Shown here in pieces: positions 40,431 to 50,128 of a stretch of DNA of 64,000 nt (positions are counted from its first letter, which is position 1; every line of letters begins with the position of its first letter). The DNA lies in assembly GCA_024516035.1 (NCBI GenBank), contig CM044961.1, positions 4,887,022 through 4,951,021 of the forward strand, in the 5' to 3' direction. A program made the position numbers and the translations under genes. The notes under the pieces were generated by a model, which was not told the origin of the DNA, did no database searches, and saw only the letters and a list, made by a program, of their open reading frames with translations. Origin of the DNA: Bactericera cockerelli (taxonomy: Eukaryota; Arthropoda; Insecta; Hemiptera; Triozidae).

Positions 40431-40680
40431 ATCCGGATGGATGCCCATTTTACTTTCCTTAACATATAGAAATAAAAGTAATGGAATCACCCATAATTTT
40501 CGATTGTCAGTGCCAAAACACGTTTTAGGGTCCCCAGAGCTTAAATCCCAAGTTTCAGCCATTGGTCCGTGTGTCGGTCTGTCTGTAAACATAATATCTC
40601 AAGAACGGCATAAGCTAGAGACTTGAAATTCAGTACAGAGGTTATATCTTTTGAAAACAACCGGTGCCGCCAGTGGCGGC
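40431..40680 (+). repeat. Repeat L
   Basis: 'aaagtaatggaatcacccat', 'cagtgccaaaacacgtttta', 'gggtccccagagcttaaatc', 'gccattggtccgtgtgtcgg', 'aacataatatctcaagaacg'. The first 130 bp are the inverse of 29585-29700. Confidence 0.6.
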
Positions 40681-41420
40681 CTTTTGACCGACATTTGTTA
40701 GCGTTTGGCGGTTCTGGCTATACGATAGTAGATACGAAAAATTTATAGGAACAACTTTTTCTTACAATTAAAAAATAATAGGGGTCTATTCTGATCATTT
40801 TTTTTTTTTTTTTTTTTTTTTTTGATATCTTGAACTTTCTGGACCTCGGCCCCAATTTAACGGTATTTTGGGGGGGGGGGGGGGGGTACCCGCTTTGGCT
40901 AACTTTTTTATTATTCATCCTATATGGGGATTGTGACATATCAAAGCTAATGACTTTGAGGTGCTGATTACGAATTTGGCATTGTTTTTTTTTGCTATCT
41001 GTTACCGTTGAGTCACCAGTGGCGGACTTTGACTTCTTTTCGGGGGATAAGGGAAGTCGTAATTTTTTACCATCAACTCTGTTAAGAGCGCCAATGATTA
41101 GTGTTCATGTCTATGGTACCATATTAAATTTGTTCAACCTCCCCCGGGGGACTAATATTCAAGCCATCTACGAACGTCTCTATTTTGATGTTACACTGTA
41201 TATTATTATTACAGACTTCTATGAAAATGATTATAGAGAATTTAATTACTTATGTTGGTCTTGATGGCAAAATTATTATACCTCACATGAACATTATTGG
41301 CAGTATAGGTCCCTATAGTTTGCACAAGGGAAGAATTGAGCAGTAGGTCAGTTATACCGACGGTGCCAATCTATGAGGGTGCATCGCTGACATCTTCGTA
41401 GCTATTGGTACTGTCTGGTG
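40681..41420. other. Spacer with homopolymers and array relative
   Basis: T25 at 40798-40823, G17 at 40870-40886. 40920-41030 ('atgactttgaggtgctgatt', 'cgttgagtcaccagtggcgg') matches part of the 61144-61876 tandem unit. The 90-codon frame at 40992-41264 shows no domain. Confidence 0.5.
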
Positions 41421-41775
41421 CGCGATCGTAGTACTGTGGGTACTGTCACGGTATTGTTCGTGGTACTGTCTCGCGCGTGATACTGTCGTTACTCTTTAGA
41501 AAATAATTGCAATTTTACTGTTGCTAGATAAGGTTTATCTAGCTTTTTTTGGTAAGCGGCTCCTGTTTTTTTTCTTAAAATGTTGGTACTGTCAACGGTA
41601 GTGTTCGTAATACTGTCTCGCGCGTGAAACTGTAGGTACTGTCAGTAGTATAGTTCGTGGTACTGTCTCGAGCGTGATTCTGTAGGTATACTATCAACAG
41701 TATTGTTCGTGTTACTGTCTCGGGCGTGATACTGTAGGTACTATCAACGGTATAACAGGTATTGTCTTTGTATTA
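41421..41775. repeat. 50-bp tandem repeat, interrupted
   Basis: Four to five copies of 'ggtactgtcaacggtagtgt', 'tcgtggtactgtctcgcgcg', 'tgatactgta', with an unrelated 90-bp break at about 41487-41580. High in CpG for this window. Confidence 0.8.
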
Positions 41776-41814
41776 CTATGGTGGTATTTTTTCGAGCAAG
41801 GTACTTACTATCTA

Positions 41815-42150
41815 TGGTACTTAAAAAATAAGCCCTCTTAAAAAATAAGTCCCTCTTACAAAATGAGCCTCTCCTACAAAATAAGCCCCTCTTACAAAAT
41901 AAGCCTTGCATGCAAAAAAAGCCCCTCTTACAAAATAAACCTTGATTGCTTACAAAAAAAGCCTTACTTAAAAAAAGTCCCTCTTAAAAAATAAGGCCCT
42001 CTGACAAAGTGAACCTTTCTTACAAAATAAGACCTTCTTACAAAATAAGCCTCTCTTAAAGAATAAGCCCCTCTTCCGAAATAAGCCCCTCTTCCGAAAT
42101 AAGCCCCTCTTACAAAATAAGTCCCTCGTATAAAATAAGCCCCGTTTACA
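41815..42150. repeat. 18-bp minisatellite, about 17 units
   Basis: Unit 'acaaaataagcccctctt', with deletions in some copies. The period is a multiple of three, but indels break every frame, so it is not coding. Confidence 0.9.
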
Positions 42151-42668
42151 TTAAATGTTGTAAAATAAATAAAAAAGAAAGAAGAAAAGAGAACTTCAAA
42201 AGTATGTGCCGAAGTAGGTCGTACTTCTCTCTTTTTCGTAACTATAGGATTCCATTACTCTATAAATATCTATAAACTTATCTATACAAATACTTACCTC
42301 GGTAATTGTCACACACACCTCATAAAGACATGGGAAATTACCTATTTACATAGGTAAGTATGCAATACATCACGTTTGAAGACAATATCAGCTATTGTAC
42401 CTTGTAATTATTTAAATGGCTAATATGGGTATCATGTTTCAAGACAGTATCACCTGCATTGTATACGTAGATATAGTAATATGTATACCTGTAGTAAGAT
42501 GTATTCATTGTATACCTATTAGTGTCATATTGCAACCATTATAGTCTCCTTCATTGGCAGATAGCCTCCTTCATTGGCACATAACCAATGAGGGTGAATG
42601 CACTCTACGTCTGCTATCTATGGATTGTTGAACTTTGCATAGTTTAATTAGTTTGTTACGTTAAACTC
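42151..42668. other. AT-rich spacer
   Basis: 'cctccttcattggcagata' and 'cctccttcattggcacata' (42548, 42567) are a tandem pair. No gene. Confidence 0.45.
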
Positions 42669-43011
42669 AAATGTTGCCAAAGCCAACATTCACCAGCAGA
42701 ATTTCTCTTTGCAAAAAAGAAGAAGAAGAAGTAGAAGAAGAAATTTTTTTAAGATCGCAGAAAGATGAGGTCTTGCTCACTTTGAGAAATGTCCAATAAT
42801 ACCTAACACTCTTTAGTGGAAGGTAACCACCAGGCGAGGTGAATGCTTAAAGCATTTTCTACCACCTAACCCTCAGAGTCTTATTATTATATGGTCACAA
42901 ACTCAAATTAATGAGGAAAAATCGATACACTGGGCGAAATTCGAACCAACGGATCCCTACGCTACCTGAATTACCAGACTAGCGCGTTAACCACTTGGCT
43001 ACCAGTGCACT
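42669..43011 (-). mobile_element. Repeat M with SINE A behind it
   Basis: 42669-42800 is repeat M (atgttgccaaagccaacatt, aagatcgcagaaagatgagg). 42811-43011 is a full SINE A on - (ttagtggaaggtaaccacca ... ttggctaccagtgca). The same junction exists at 58425-58660. Confidence 0.75.
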
Positions 43012-43024
43012 AATCAGTTGTTAA

Positions 43025-44250
43025 AATGAAATGTTATCAAAGCCAACATTTACTAGCAGAATGCCTCCTTGCAAAAGGGTTCTTTCTTCTTTTGCACAAA
43101 ACTCGAAAAAAACAATTCCTCTAAAGATCGCAGCAGGATGTGGTCTGTGAAAAGTCCAATATTACTCTACTAAACTGTACAGAAGCCCTATGCAAAACAG
43201 TAGAGTAGAAAAGGCGTTTTCAAATATTCATGGCGTGCAAACTAGGTTGATTACCCGGTTAAAAAAAATCAATAAAAGTATAATTACTATGCCAATTATG
43301 CTACTGTTTGATTATTTCAAAATTATACGAAGGAATCTCAGGTCTATAGACTCTAAAGTGACCATCAGGTGATTATCTTATACATGTGCAGGGGTGATAA
43401 GTAGAATCTGCACTCTGCTTTGATAACTGGTATAAATAGCCATCCGAGATAGCATGTGCATAACCATCCCAGATAGCAGACAGAAATGTTAGCGACAGCA
43501 CTTATCATGTGCTCATGTCTATGTACAACTTCTCAAATGAGAAGTTCTCATATGATAAATATCATCTCTTTTTTTAATACTCTTTATTTTTAATTTTAAA
43601 TTACAAAATACAATTGTAGAAATAAAAAAAATATAGATAAAAATAGAAGCATTTTATACAAGAGATAAAATTATGAATTGAGTTATAGAAGAGTAAATGT
43701 GTGCTTAAAGCATGTCCTCCGTTTTAAAAATACAGAAGATATAGCATATATATCTTATACAGATATATGCATTCAGTTGTGTGTGCTTCAGCGATAGTAC
43801 ACTTGTCAGTCAGCTGATTTAGGACTTGATTCTGGTGAATTCTGCTGATTAAGTTTCCTTTGATAAAGGAACATGTGCTGATTGAAGGCGTGTGATGAAA
43901 CGATTTGGAGTCAGTATTATAAGGACCTGAAGAAGTGACATAGCTAGAATTTCATTGCTTTACAATCAGATTAGCTTTGTTCTTTGCTAATATTGCTGAT
44001 GGTCTGTTTTATATAGACTCCTTAGTTCAGCAGCAAATATTTTTCATGTCAAAGGAAAAAAAAAAATGACCAACCATTTCAACACCAATTGGGATAGTTT
44101 GCCTTAACAATCAAAATACTGGTATAGGTTTCCTTAATAATGGAAATATTGAGATAGGTTGCCTTAACAACTGAGCAACTGGGATTTGTTGAGTAAATAA
44201 ATATCAGATTCTAAATTTGAATTCCACAAATGGTTACAGTTGTTTGTAAA
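43025..44250. other. Repeat M copy, then unannotated AT-rich DNA
   Basis: 43025-43165 is another repeat M (atgttatcaaagccaacatt, aagatcgcagcaggatgtgg). 43166-44250 shows no gene. 44080-44190 has three near copies of 'gggataggttgccttaacaa'. Confidence 0.5.
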
Positions 44251-44251
44251 G

Positions 44252-44801
44252 GATATCCCCCCAAAAACACCACTTCGTGGTTAAAAAAATAAGAACGCCT
44301 CAATCAAAAGAATGATTATAATTAGCTAAAAATAAATGATATCAAATTGAGAACACCTTACCCCCTCTCTTTCTATATCTCTGCACTCCTCTCTGAATTT
44401 ATTCCTCTTATGTTTATCTTTCTTTATCCTTTCTAGGGGTCATCCCAAACTTGATTTCTCTTTAAATTTACTTGTTGCACGGCAATAAAAAATGGCGGTC
44501 GGAGTATGATTTTTCTGAACTTATTTGATTTGAATCGAGAAAATTACACCGCGATCGCCATTTTTTATTGCCGTGCAACAAGTAAATTTAAAGAGAAATC
44601 AAGTTTGGGATGACCCCTAGAAAGGATAAAGAAAGATAAACATAAGAGGAATAAATTCAGAGAGGAGTGCAGAGATATAGAAAGAGAGGGGGTAAGGTGT
44701 TCTCAATTTGATATCATTTATTTTTAGCTAATTATAATCATTCTTTTGATTGAGGCGTTCTTATTTTTTTAACCACGAAGTGGTGTTTTTGGGGGGATAT
44801 C
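44252..44801. repeat. 550-bp inverted repeat with identical 246-bp arms
   Basis: Arms 44252-44497 and 44556-44801; I found no mismatch on reading. The loop is 58 bp. Both ends are GATATC next to a C6/G6 run. The outer 'accacttcgtggt' is itself palindromic and the inner end is 'gcaataaaaaatggcg'. Probably a recent MITE or foldback element with an ATAT-type target duplication; no transposase. Confidence 0.9.
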
Positions 44802-45076
44802 AGTTCTTTTTGTACGAAAATATAGGTTCATACACTACTGAAACATTATGAGTAACAAAAGTAAATAAGCTGGGAAAATGTGAATGTACCAAGTCGTCTT
44901 TTTTTTAAGATATAGTTTAACAGTAGGTATTTAATTTTTCTAAGGTCAATATGTATTTGGATCACAGATTTGGCCCCCTGAGTCCCCAAAGTGAGTAAAT
45001 AATATATAAATTTGCAATGCAAGACCTTTTGATTCTATATTCTACATGATTAGGTTTAACTTCAGTATATCAGTAT
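44802..45076. other. AT-rich spacer
   Basis: Nothing recognised. Confidence 0.4.
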
Positions 45077-45283
45077 AATCAGTATAAACAGAAAAGTGAG
45101 AAGTTGTACTAGATGTACATGAATATTAGAACATACCTGGACAGCTGTTTCGAGCTTATTTGCTCTCATCAGCAGGTAATAGTTCTGAATATTCATGCCA
45201 TCAACTAACCTCTCTATTTTAATCAGTATAAACAGAAAAGTGATAATTTGTACTAGATGTACATGAATATCAGAACATACCAG
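45077..45283 (-). mobile_element. Retrozyme-like element, about 1.4 units of 144 bp
   Basis: The segment 45079-45139 is repeated at 45223-45283 (tcagtataaacagaaaagtg, tactagatgtacatgaatat), giving a 144-bp period. Between them is a hammerhead ribozyme on the - strand. Read on -, the element starts at 45283, the exact homologue of the first base after the ribozyme cleavage site, and ends near 45077. A partial dimer starting at the cut site is what reverse transcription of a self-cleaved, circular or multimeric RNA would leave. Confidence 0.75.
45117..45198 (-). ncRNA. Type I hammerhead ribozyme
   Basis: On the - strand: CUGAUGA at 45172-45166; helix II GAGC (45165-45162) / GCUC (45155-45152) closing an AAAUAA loop; GAAA at 45151-45148; UC ahead of the cut at 45141-45140, with cleavage predicted between 45140 and 45139. 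Helix I is long: CCUG/CAGG next to the core, an internal loop, AGAAC/GUUCU, then ATGAATAT/ATATTCAT. Helix III is tiny (ACA/UGU around GC); the self-complementary ACAGCUGU would favour dimers. Short helix III and dimer action are known for hammerheads in Penelope-like elements and animal retrozymes. All core bases are present, so it should be active. Confidence 0.85.
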
Positions 45284-45599
45284 GTGCTAAATAGACTTTC
45301 AATGCTAAATAGACCTCGGAGCCTCCTATGAGGGACACCAAAACACCTGGATTTACAAATGCCAAAGAAATTAATTTGTAATCATCTTATCAAGGTGAGG
45401 TAATGAGTTCTCTAACGTTGACCTTTTCTTACCCGAATACTCTACGGCAGGGGTCACCACGAGTATCTCTCCCGGAAATAAGACCATGCTTTTTACATTA
45501 GGTATTTAAGAAAATAAAAACTATAAAATTATCATTTTTATATAAGAATCGGCCTTTTATAAGGAAATCTTTAAAATCTCTTATTAATGAAAGGCAATA
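45284..45599. other. Spacer
   Basis: Starts with a small duplication ('ggtgctaaatagac', 'aatgctaaatagacc'). 45449-45462 'caggggtcaccac' recalls a hAT end but lacks a partner. Confidence 0.4.
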
Positions 45600-45795
45600 C
45601 CTTCAGTGTATAGTAGAGTTAGGTAAAATACATAGAAGGCCATGCCTCAGGAATATAGTAGGGTTAGGGATAATACATAGAAGGCAATGCCTCGGGTTTA
45701 TAGTAGGGTTAGGTAAATATATAGAAGGCCATGCCTTGGGTTTATCATAGGGTTAGAAAAAATACATAGAAGGCCATGCCTCAGGTCTATATCAA
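45600..45795. repeat. Tandem repeat, about 60 bp
   Basis: Four copies of 'catagaaggccatgcctcag', 'gtttatagtagggttaggta'. Units differ at several sites. Confidence 0.85.
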
Positions 45796-45944
45796 TGGTT
45801 CCTAGGTGTTTCGATTATAATGTTTATGCTAGGCCTAAACTATGTAGATTTAAACTCAGGTAAAAATGCAAGCGACACGACGGGAGACAATTTGGTGTTG
45901 ATAAAACCATGAGCGGGAGAGAACTCGGTGGTGACGTCCCTTAT

Positions 45945-46408
45945 CAATACCTCACGAGGTATGAGTGTACCCTGTACCCCGGACATAATGGACAGAGAAA
46001 AAAATCTTCCCTGAAGGGGATCGAACCCAAGTCATCGTGCGTGCAAGCCTAGTATGCTACCCACTTCGCCAAAGTCACTACTTTGGCACAACTTTTAGTG
46101 AGTAGCATCGACATTATGAGAGCTAATTCATCATATTTTATCTCCATCAATCATTGTCCAACCATGATTGTCCAAAATCAATCTCGTAATGCCGCCACAG
46201 GTCATTGGACAATTCTGCAACTACTAAAATTTTCCTCGCGAGGGTAATGGGGTCGTCATGAAGATCAAATATAAAGATCGGAAAAACAAAACAACGTTAA
46301 GCCCAAATTGAAAATATAGAGCTAAAAAAATTCGTCCCCGCCAGGATTCGAACCCATGCTGACTGAGTTGCAGGTCGAGCATGCTACCAATAGACAAAGT
46401 TGTCTTCT
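45945..46408 (-). mobile_element. SINE E then SINE E2, both on -
   Basis: 45945-46083 is the head half of SINE E (cctcacgaggtatgagtgta; ggggatcgaacccaagtcat). It abuts a SINE E2 at 46086-46408 (tttagtgagtagcatcgaca, ... ccaggattcgaacccatgct). E2 here has an extra insert near 46255-46310. Confidence 0.7.
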
Positions 46409-47149
46409 TAAGAAACGGACGGAAAATGAACTAACTAAATTAATACTTGGAAACTTAAACATTAAAATTTTGCAGTGAGAGAGCGAGGTCATCTCGAAAA
46501 ATACATACTGGCCAAGATCTGACGACTAAGCTAAGGATTCGAAGGTACCTACCCGCCAAAGAAAATGAAAAGGCCACCAGGTGCCACCCAGTGGACCGGA
46601 TGAAGGAATAAAATCAATAAATTTGGTATCTGCTCATCAAGATCTTTCATTTGATACCACTTAAGATTAGTATTATCCTTCAATTACCGATTTGGGCTCC
46701 CAAAACCCGAGGCCGCCCAAATGGGCCGCCCGCTTATAATTTAGAATTTTTTTTTAGTCCGGGCTCATCTCCATTATATCTTGATCACTTTAGACACCTC
46801 ACTTAATCTTCAGTGCCAAGTTAAGGACACGAAGTCGGGTCTCAAAGGATCCGTATGAAAAAAAAAAACAGAAGAAAAAAATTATGAATCTTTTCATGTC
46901 TTTCACGATTGTTGGGGGGTCTCAAAAATAGGGTTCCCGTTGGCCTAGGAAGTCAAACAAAAAGTCAAATCAATTTATTTTTCAACGTAGAGTCCATTTC
47001 TGCAATAAAAATCATAATTTTCGAAATTCATGTTGCACTTTTCGCTGGCTGAAAGTACATGAAATGCATGGGAACTATGTTTTCCGTAACCTTACACTCT
47101 GCCGGGCTGTCTCTTTCTTTGTATAGGCGTTCTTCACACCTCGGCCGAG
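46409..47149. other. Spacer
   Basis: No gene or known repeat. 46506-46540 'actggccaagatctgacgac' resembles 8221-8240 'actggccaacagtccgacga', perhaps ends of one element. Confidence 0.4.
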
Positions 47150-47340
47150 GTGTTTGATCTTCCGGTGCGCTTGTGTTGACGCAGTACTTAAATAGGAAGT
47201 ATTGTGTCACTTCTCGCCCATCAGAGGGGAGGCATACAGGGCATACTACAAGATGGGCAAGCTACAACACAGACCATAAGCGTCTACAGTAGCTCCTATT
47301 TCATGGCTACGAAACAAAAAAGGCTGTGACACTCATCTTT
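47150..47340 (+). mobile_element. SINE G, head missing
   Basis: 'cggtgcgcttgtgttgacgc', 'tgtcacttctcgcccatcag', 'ctacaacacagaccataagc', 'tagctcctatttcatggcta', 'gacactcatcttt'. A 10-bp duplication 'catacagggcatac' is inside. Confidence 0.75.
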
Positions 47341-47600
47341 TTTTGTATTGTTTAAAGATAATTTTTTTTATCACACGGATGTCGGAATGGACCATATAAA
47401 ATGGCGGAAATAAAATCTAAAATCTGCAAAAACAATGTGAAAAATTAGTTTTCTTAAAAATGATATCATATTTGTGTTAATCACTTTCGTAACTACTCAA
47501 ACTCACTTTACTAAATTTTGCTTAACTTGGGACTTGAACCACCGACCGCCAGGTTACAAGTCCGCCGCCTTATCGATCAAGCTACTGAGGTCGGTGGAAA
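47341..47600 (-). mobile_element. SINE B, full length
   Basis: 47455-47597 on -: 'tgaaccaccgaccgccaggt', 'ccttatcgatcaagctactg', tail 'atcatatttgtgttaatcac'. Confidence 0.8.
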
Positions 47601-48072
47601 AACAAAGTGTTTCGCAAGCCTACTGTAGAAACAGGCTGTCAACAAAGCGCCAGGAGGCTGTATGGAGTGTATATGGCTTCCAGTTGAATCAACAAGATTG
47701 GTATTATGAGCGAAGTGGAACTTACTATTGACTTAGATATTACCTTTATTCAGGGCACCAGTATAGAGCCCTGAGGTAGTTCCAGAAACACTCTGGAAAT
47801 CTCCTATATTCTGGTTTTGATTTATATTTTAGCATATACATTTTTGTAGTCCTAGGTACAAGGTACATGATATATATGATAACAAATTACGAGATCATGT
47901 TTTAATTACCAGCTAAAAAAAAAAAAAAAACATAAAAAACTATACTATTAAAAAATAAAAATAGGTACCAACTTACCTAATTACGTGTATTTGTTCTTTA
48001 ATGAAAGCGTGGATAGACGGCGTGATACAACTCGTAAAAGGAGTGGAATATTTTTTTAAGTCTACGTTATCA
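47601..48072. other. Spacer
   Basis: 47772-47795 'tagttccagaaacactctgg' matches the end of the 20524 MITE, perhaps a solo end. A17 at 47915-47930. No gene. Confidence 0.45.
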
Positions 48073-48074
48073 AA

Positions 48075-48395
48075 GCCGGCCTCCGTGGCGTGACGGTTGA
48101 GACTACTGCCCGCAGTCCAGAGATCCCGAGTTCGATCCCAGGTTGGAGCAGACTTTTCGAAGAAAATTCTGTTCCCTCCAAACACGTGAGGCTGGCATTT
48201 AAGGCCCTACCCAGGCTGGGTGAGCTTAATGTGGGTAGCTGGTGCAATTCCCAGCGAATGGAGAGTGAATCCCCCGTTCTGACTACTTCAGGACGTTAAA
48301 ACCAAATAGAATCAACTGGTAACAATAGATCTAAATAGAAGTCAATGTGATAATTGGTGCTTCTCTTGTGAAACTCCAACCAGTCTATAAGTATA
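48075..48395 (+). mobile_element. SINE D, full length
   Basis: Best + strand copy. Head 'gcctccgtggcgtgacggtt', 'gcccgcagtccagagatccc', 'gagttcgatcccaggttgga'; linker 'ttctgttccctccaaacacg'; core 'ctacccaggctgggtgagct', 'ttcccagcgaatggagagtg'; 3' part 'aaaccaaatagaatcaactg' to 'ttctcttgtgaaactccaac'. Confidence 0.85.
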
Positions 48396-48499
48396 AGTTA
48401 TCATATTTGTGTTGATCACAATTCTTAAATACTGGGTTAAATCCCAAGGGATAGGAACCAGCTGCTATGTCCATGTTCATATTATTGTCATTTGTAAAT

Positions 48500-48677
48500 A
48501 AATGAATATTTAAAAAAAAAATGTGTTGATCACAATCGTGATATCACAACTACTCAAACTAGCTTTACTAATTTATTATTATTTGCTAATAACAAATAAT
48601 ATTATTATTTGGACTCGAACCACCGACCTCCAGGTTACAAGTCCGCCGCCTTATCGTTCAAGCTACTGAGGTCGGTA
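48500..48677 (-). mobile_element. SINE B with small internal insert
   Basis: Tail 'tgtgttgatcacaatcgtga' then, after 'agctttacta', a 40-bp AAT-rich insert, then 'gactcgaaccaccgacctcc' and 'gttcaagctactgaggtcgg'. Confidence 0.75.
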
Positions 48678-48851
48678 GAGAGAGGATTAATTACAATACT
48701 CTAATTATTCTCATTCTTTAGTGAAGCCGACAGAAACACACCAACATTCCTAATCAGTTGATTAGTACTATTCAGATATTTGTCACTCCGTTTTAAATGT
48801 AGTTGCAGATAAACGCACTCTTGGGGCATAATTTATATAGGCCTTCCTCTG

Positions 48852-49158
48852 GACTATAAACAGGGAGTAGACCAGCAGTCTGGCTGGGGGACTATAAACA
48901 GGGAGTAGACCAGCAGTCTGGCTGGGGGACTATAAACAGGGAGTAGACCAGCAGTCTGGCTGGGCGACTATAAACAGGGAGTAGACCAGCAGTCTGGCTG
49001 GGGGACTATAAACAGGGAGTAGACCAGCATTGGCTTGGTTCTGGGGGCCCTTGTCAATTATTAGCCTCCTTGTAAAGACAGTGGTATTAGAAGTGCTGAG
49101 TCATTCCTCCACTGTCTAGCTACCATCGTTCACGATGACGCCACCCTATAATGATGAT
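48852..49158 (-). mobile_element. Repeat F with five VNTR units
   Basis: 48852-49028 is five near-identical 38-bp units. The unique part has one 3-bp insertion ('ggtattagaagtgctgag') compared with other copies. Confidence 0.85.
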
Positions 49159-49179
49159 ATATTCTATTTAGATATACAG

Positions 49180-49378
49180 TCAAACCTGGATATAAGGGAA
49201 CTCAAAGGACCGAAATTTTTTTCTCCAATAAGTCCAGATTTTTCTTATATGCGTAAAGATATTTTCACAGAAGTAAATTGGTCCTGTGATTTTTTCTCGG
49301 GTATCCAGGTATTCTTGAGTGAGGCTTTCGAGAAGAAACACATGATTTTCAGCTGGTACATTTTATCAAGGTACAGTA
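49180..49378 (+). mobile_element. pogo/Tigger-like end
   Basis: 'tacagtcaaacctggatata' then 'agggaactcaaaggaccg' has the TA + CAGT..AACCT form of pogo/Tigger ends. Related phrases 'acctggatataagagaacta' form an array at 53215-53340. No right end seen. Confidence 0.4.
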
Positions 49379-49588
49379 CACTGGTAGTCAAGTGGTTAAA
49401 GCTCTAGTTACTCAGGTAGCGTAGGTATCCGTTGGTTCGAATCCCACCCAGTGCATGACTTTCTTCTCATTAATTTGAGTTTGTGACCACATAATAATAA
49501 GACTCTATGGGTTAGGTGGTAGAAAATGCTTTGAGCATTAACCTCGCCTGGTGGTTACCTTCCACTAAAGAATGTTATTATTATTATT
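49379..49588 (+). mobile_element. SINE A, full length
   Basis: 'cactggtagtcaagtggtta', head shortened at the anticodon arm (agctctagttactcaggtag), 'cgttggttcgaatcccaccc', complete body and (ATT)n. Confidence 0.8.
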
Positions 49589-49684
49589 GTTAACATCAAT
49601 GTTACGATGTGAATGAATTTTGCATTCATTATAAGTAGAGATAAGGTATTCTTCTCATAGAATTTTAAACTGCTTTTTCTTCTT

Positions 49685-49815
49685 CTTTCACTTTGCCTTT
49701 TCCCAACCCTACTTGTGGTTGTCATTGATCAACCTCTTCCTCATTGTTAAGGTTGATTGATTCTGGCATTCCTGTTTCCACATTTTAAGGCTGGATGATA
49801 TTCCTACAGCCAACC
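49685..49815 (-). mobile_element. SINE D 3' part only
   Basis: 'cactttgccttttcccaacc', 'gtggttgtcattgatcaacc', 'ggctggatgatattcctaca' match the 3' extension of SINE D at 27235-27330. Confidence 0.55.
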
Positions 49816-49945
49816 CTGATAATAAGGCGTCTTCGAAATTTAAACATTGAGGGAAAAATACCCGTCACCTGTCTAGGATTAGAAAGTGCTGTGATCGTTT
49901 GTATCTCCAAAAAGACATGGTTAATTAATTATTATATTTTTATTA

Positions 49946-50107
49946 TATTATGTTTTAGTAGGTAAGACAAAGTAAAATATATACAGTAAAATACAATGAA
50001 ATTATAAAGAAAAAACAAATAGATTGAACAAAGAAACAAGAACAAAAAAGAGAATAGAGCTAATGTCCTACCTAAAGGGTGGGGGATTATTGCTTGTGGC
50101 AATCTTA
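49946..50107 (-). mobile_element. LINE-like 3' end
   Basis: 'agtaggtaagacaaagtaaa', 'aaacaagaacaaaaaagaga', 'taatgtcctacctaaagggt', 'attgcttgtggcaatctta' on +, reading outwards on -. Confidence 0.6.
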
Positions 50108-50128
50108 GTTATAAAATTTTTGTAATAC

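Noticed and set aside
40992..41264. 90-residue frame
   Set aside because: Starts inside a known repeat fragment; no motif, no splice sites, ordinary AT-rich background.
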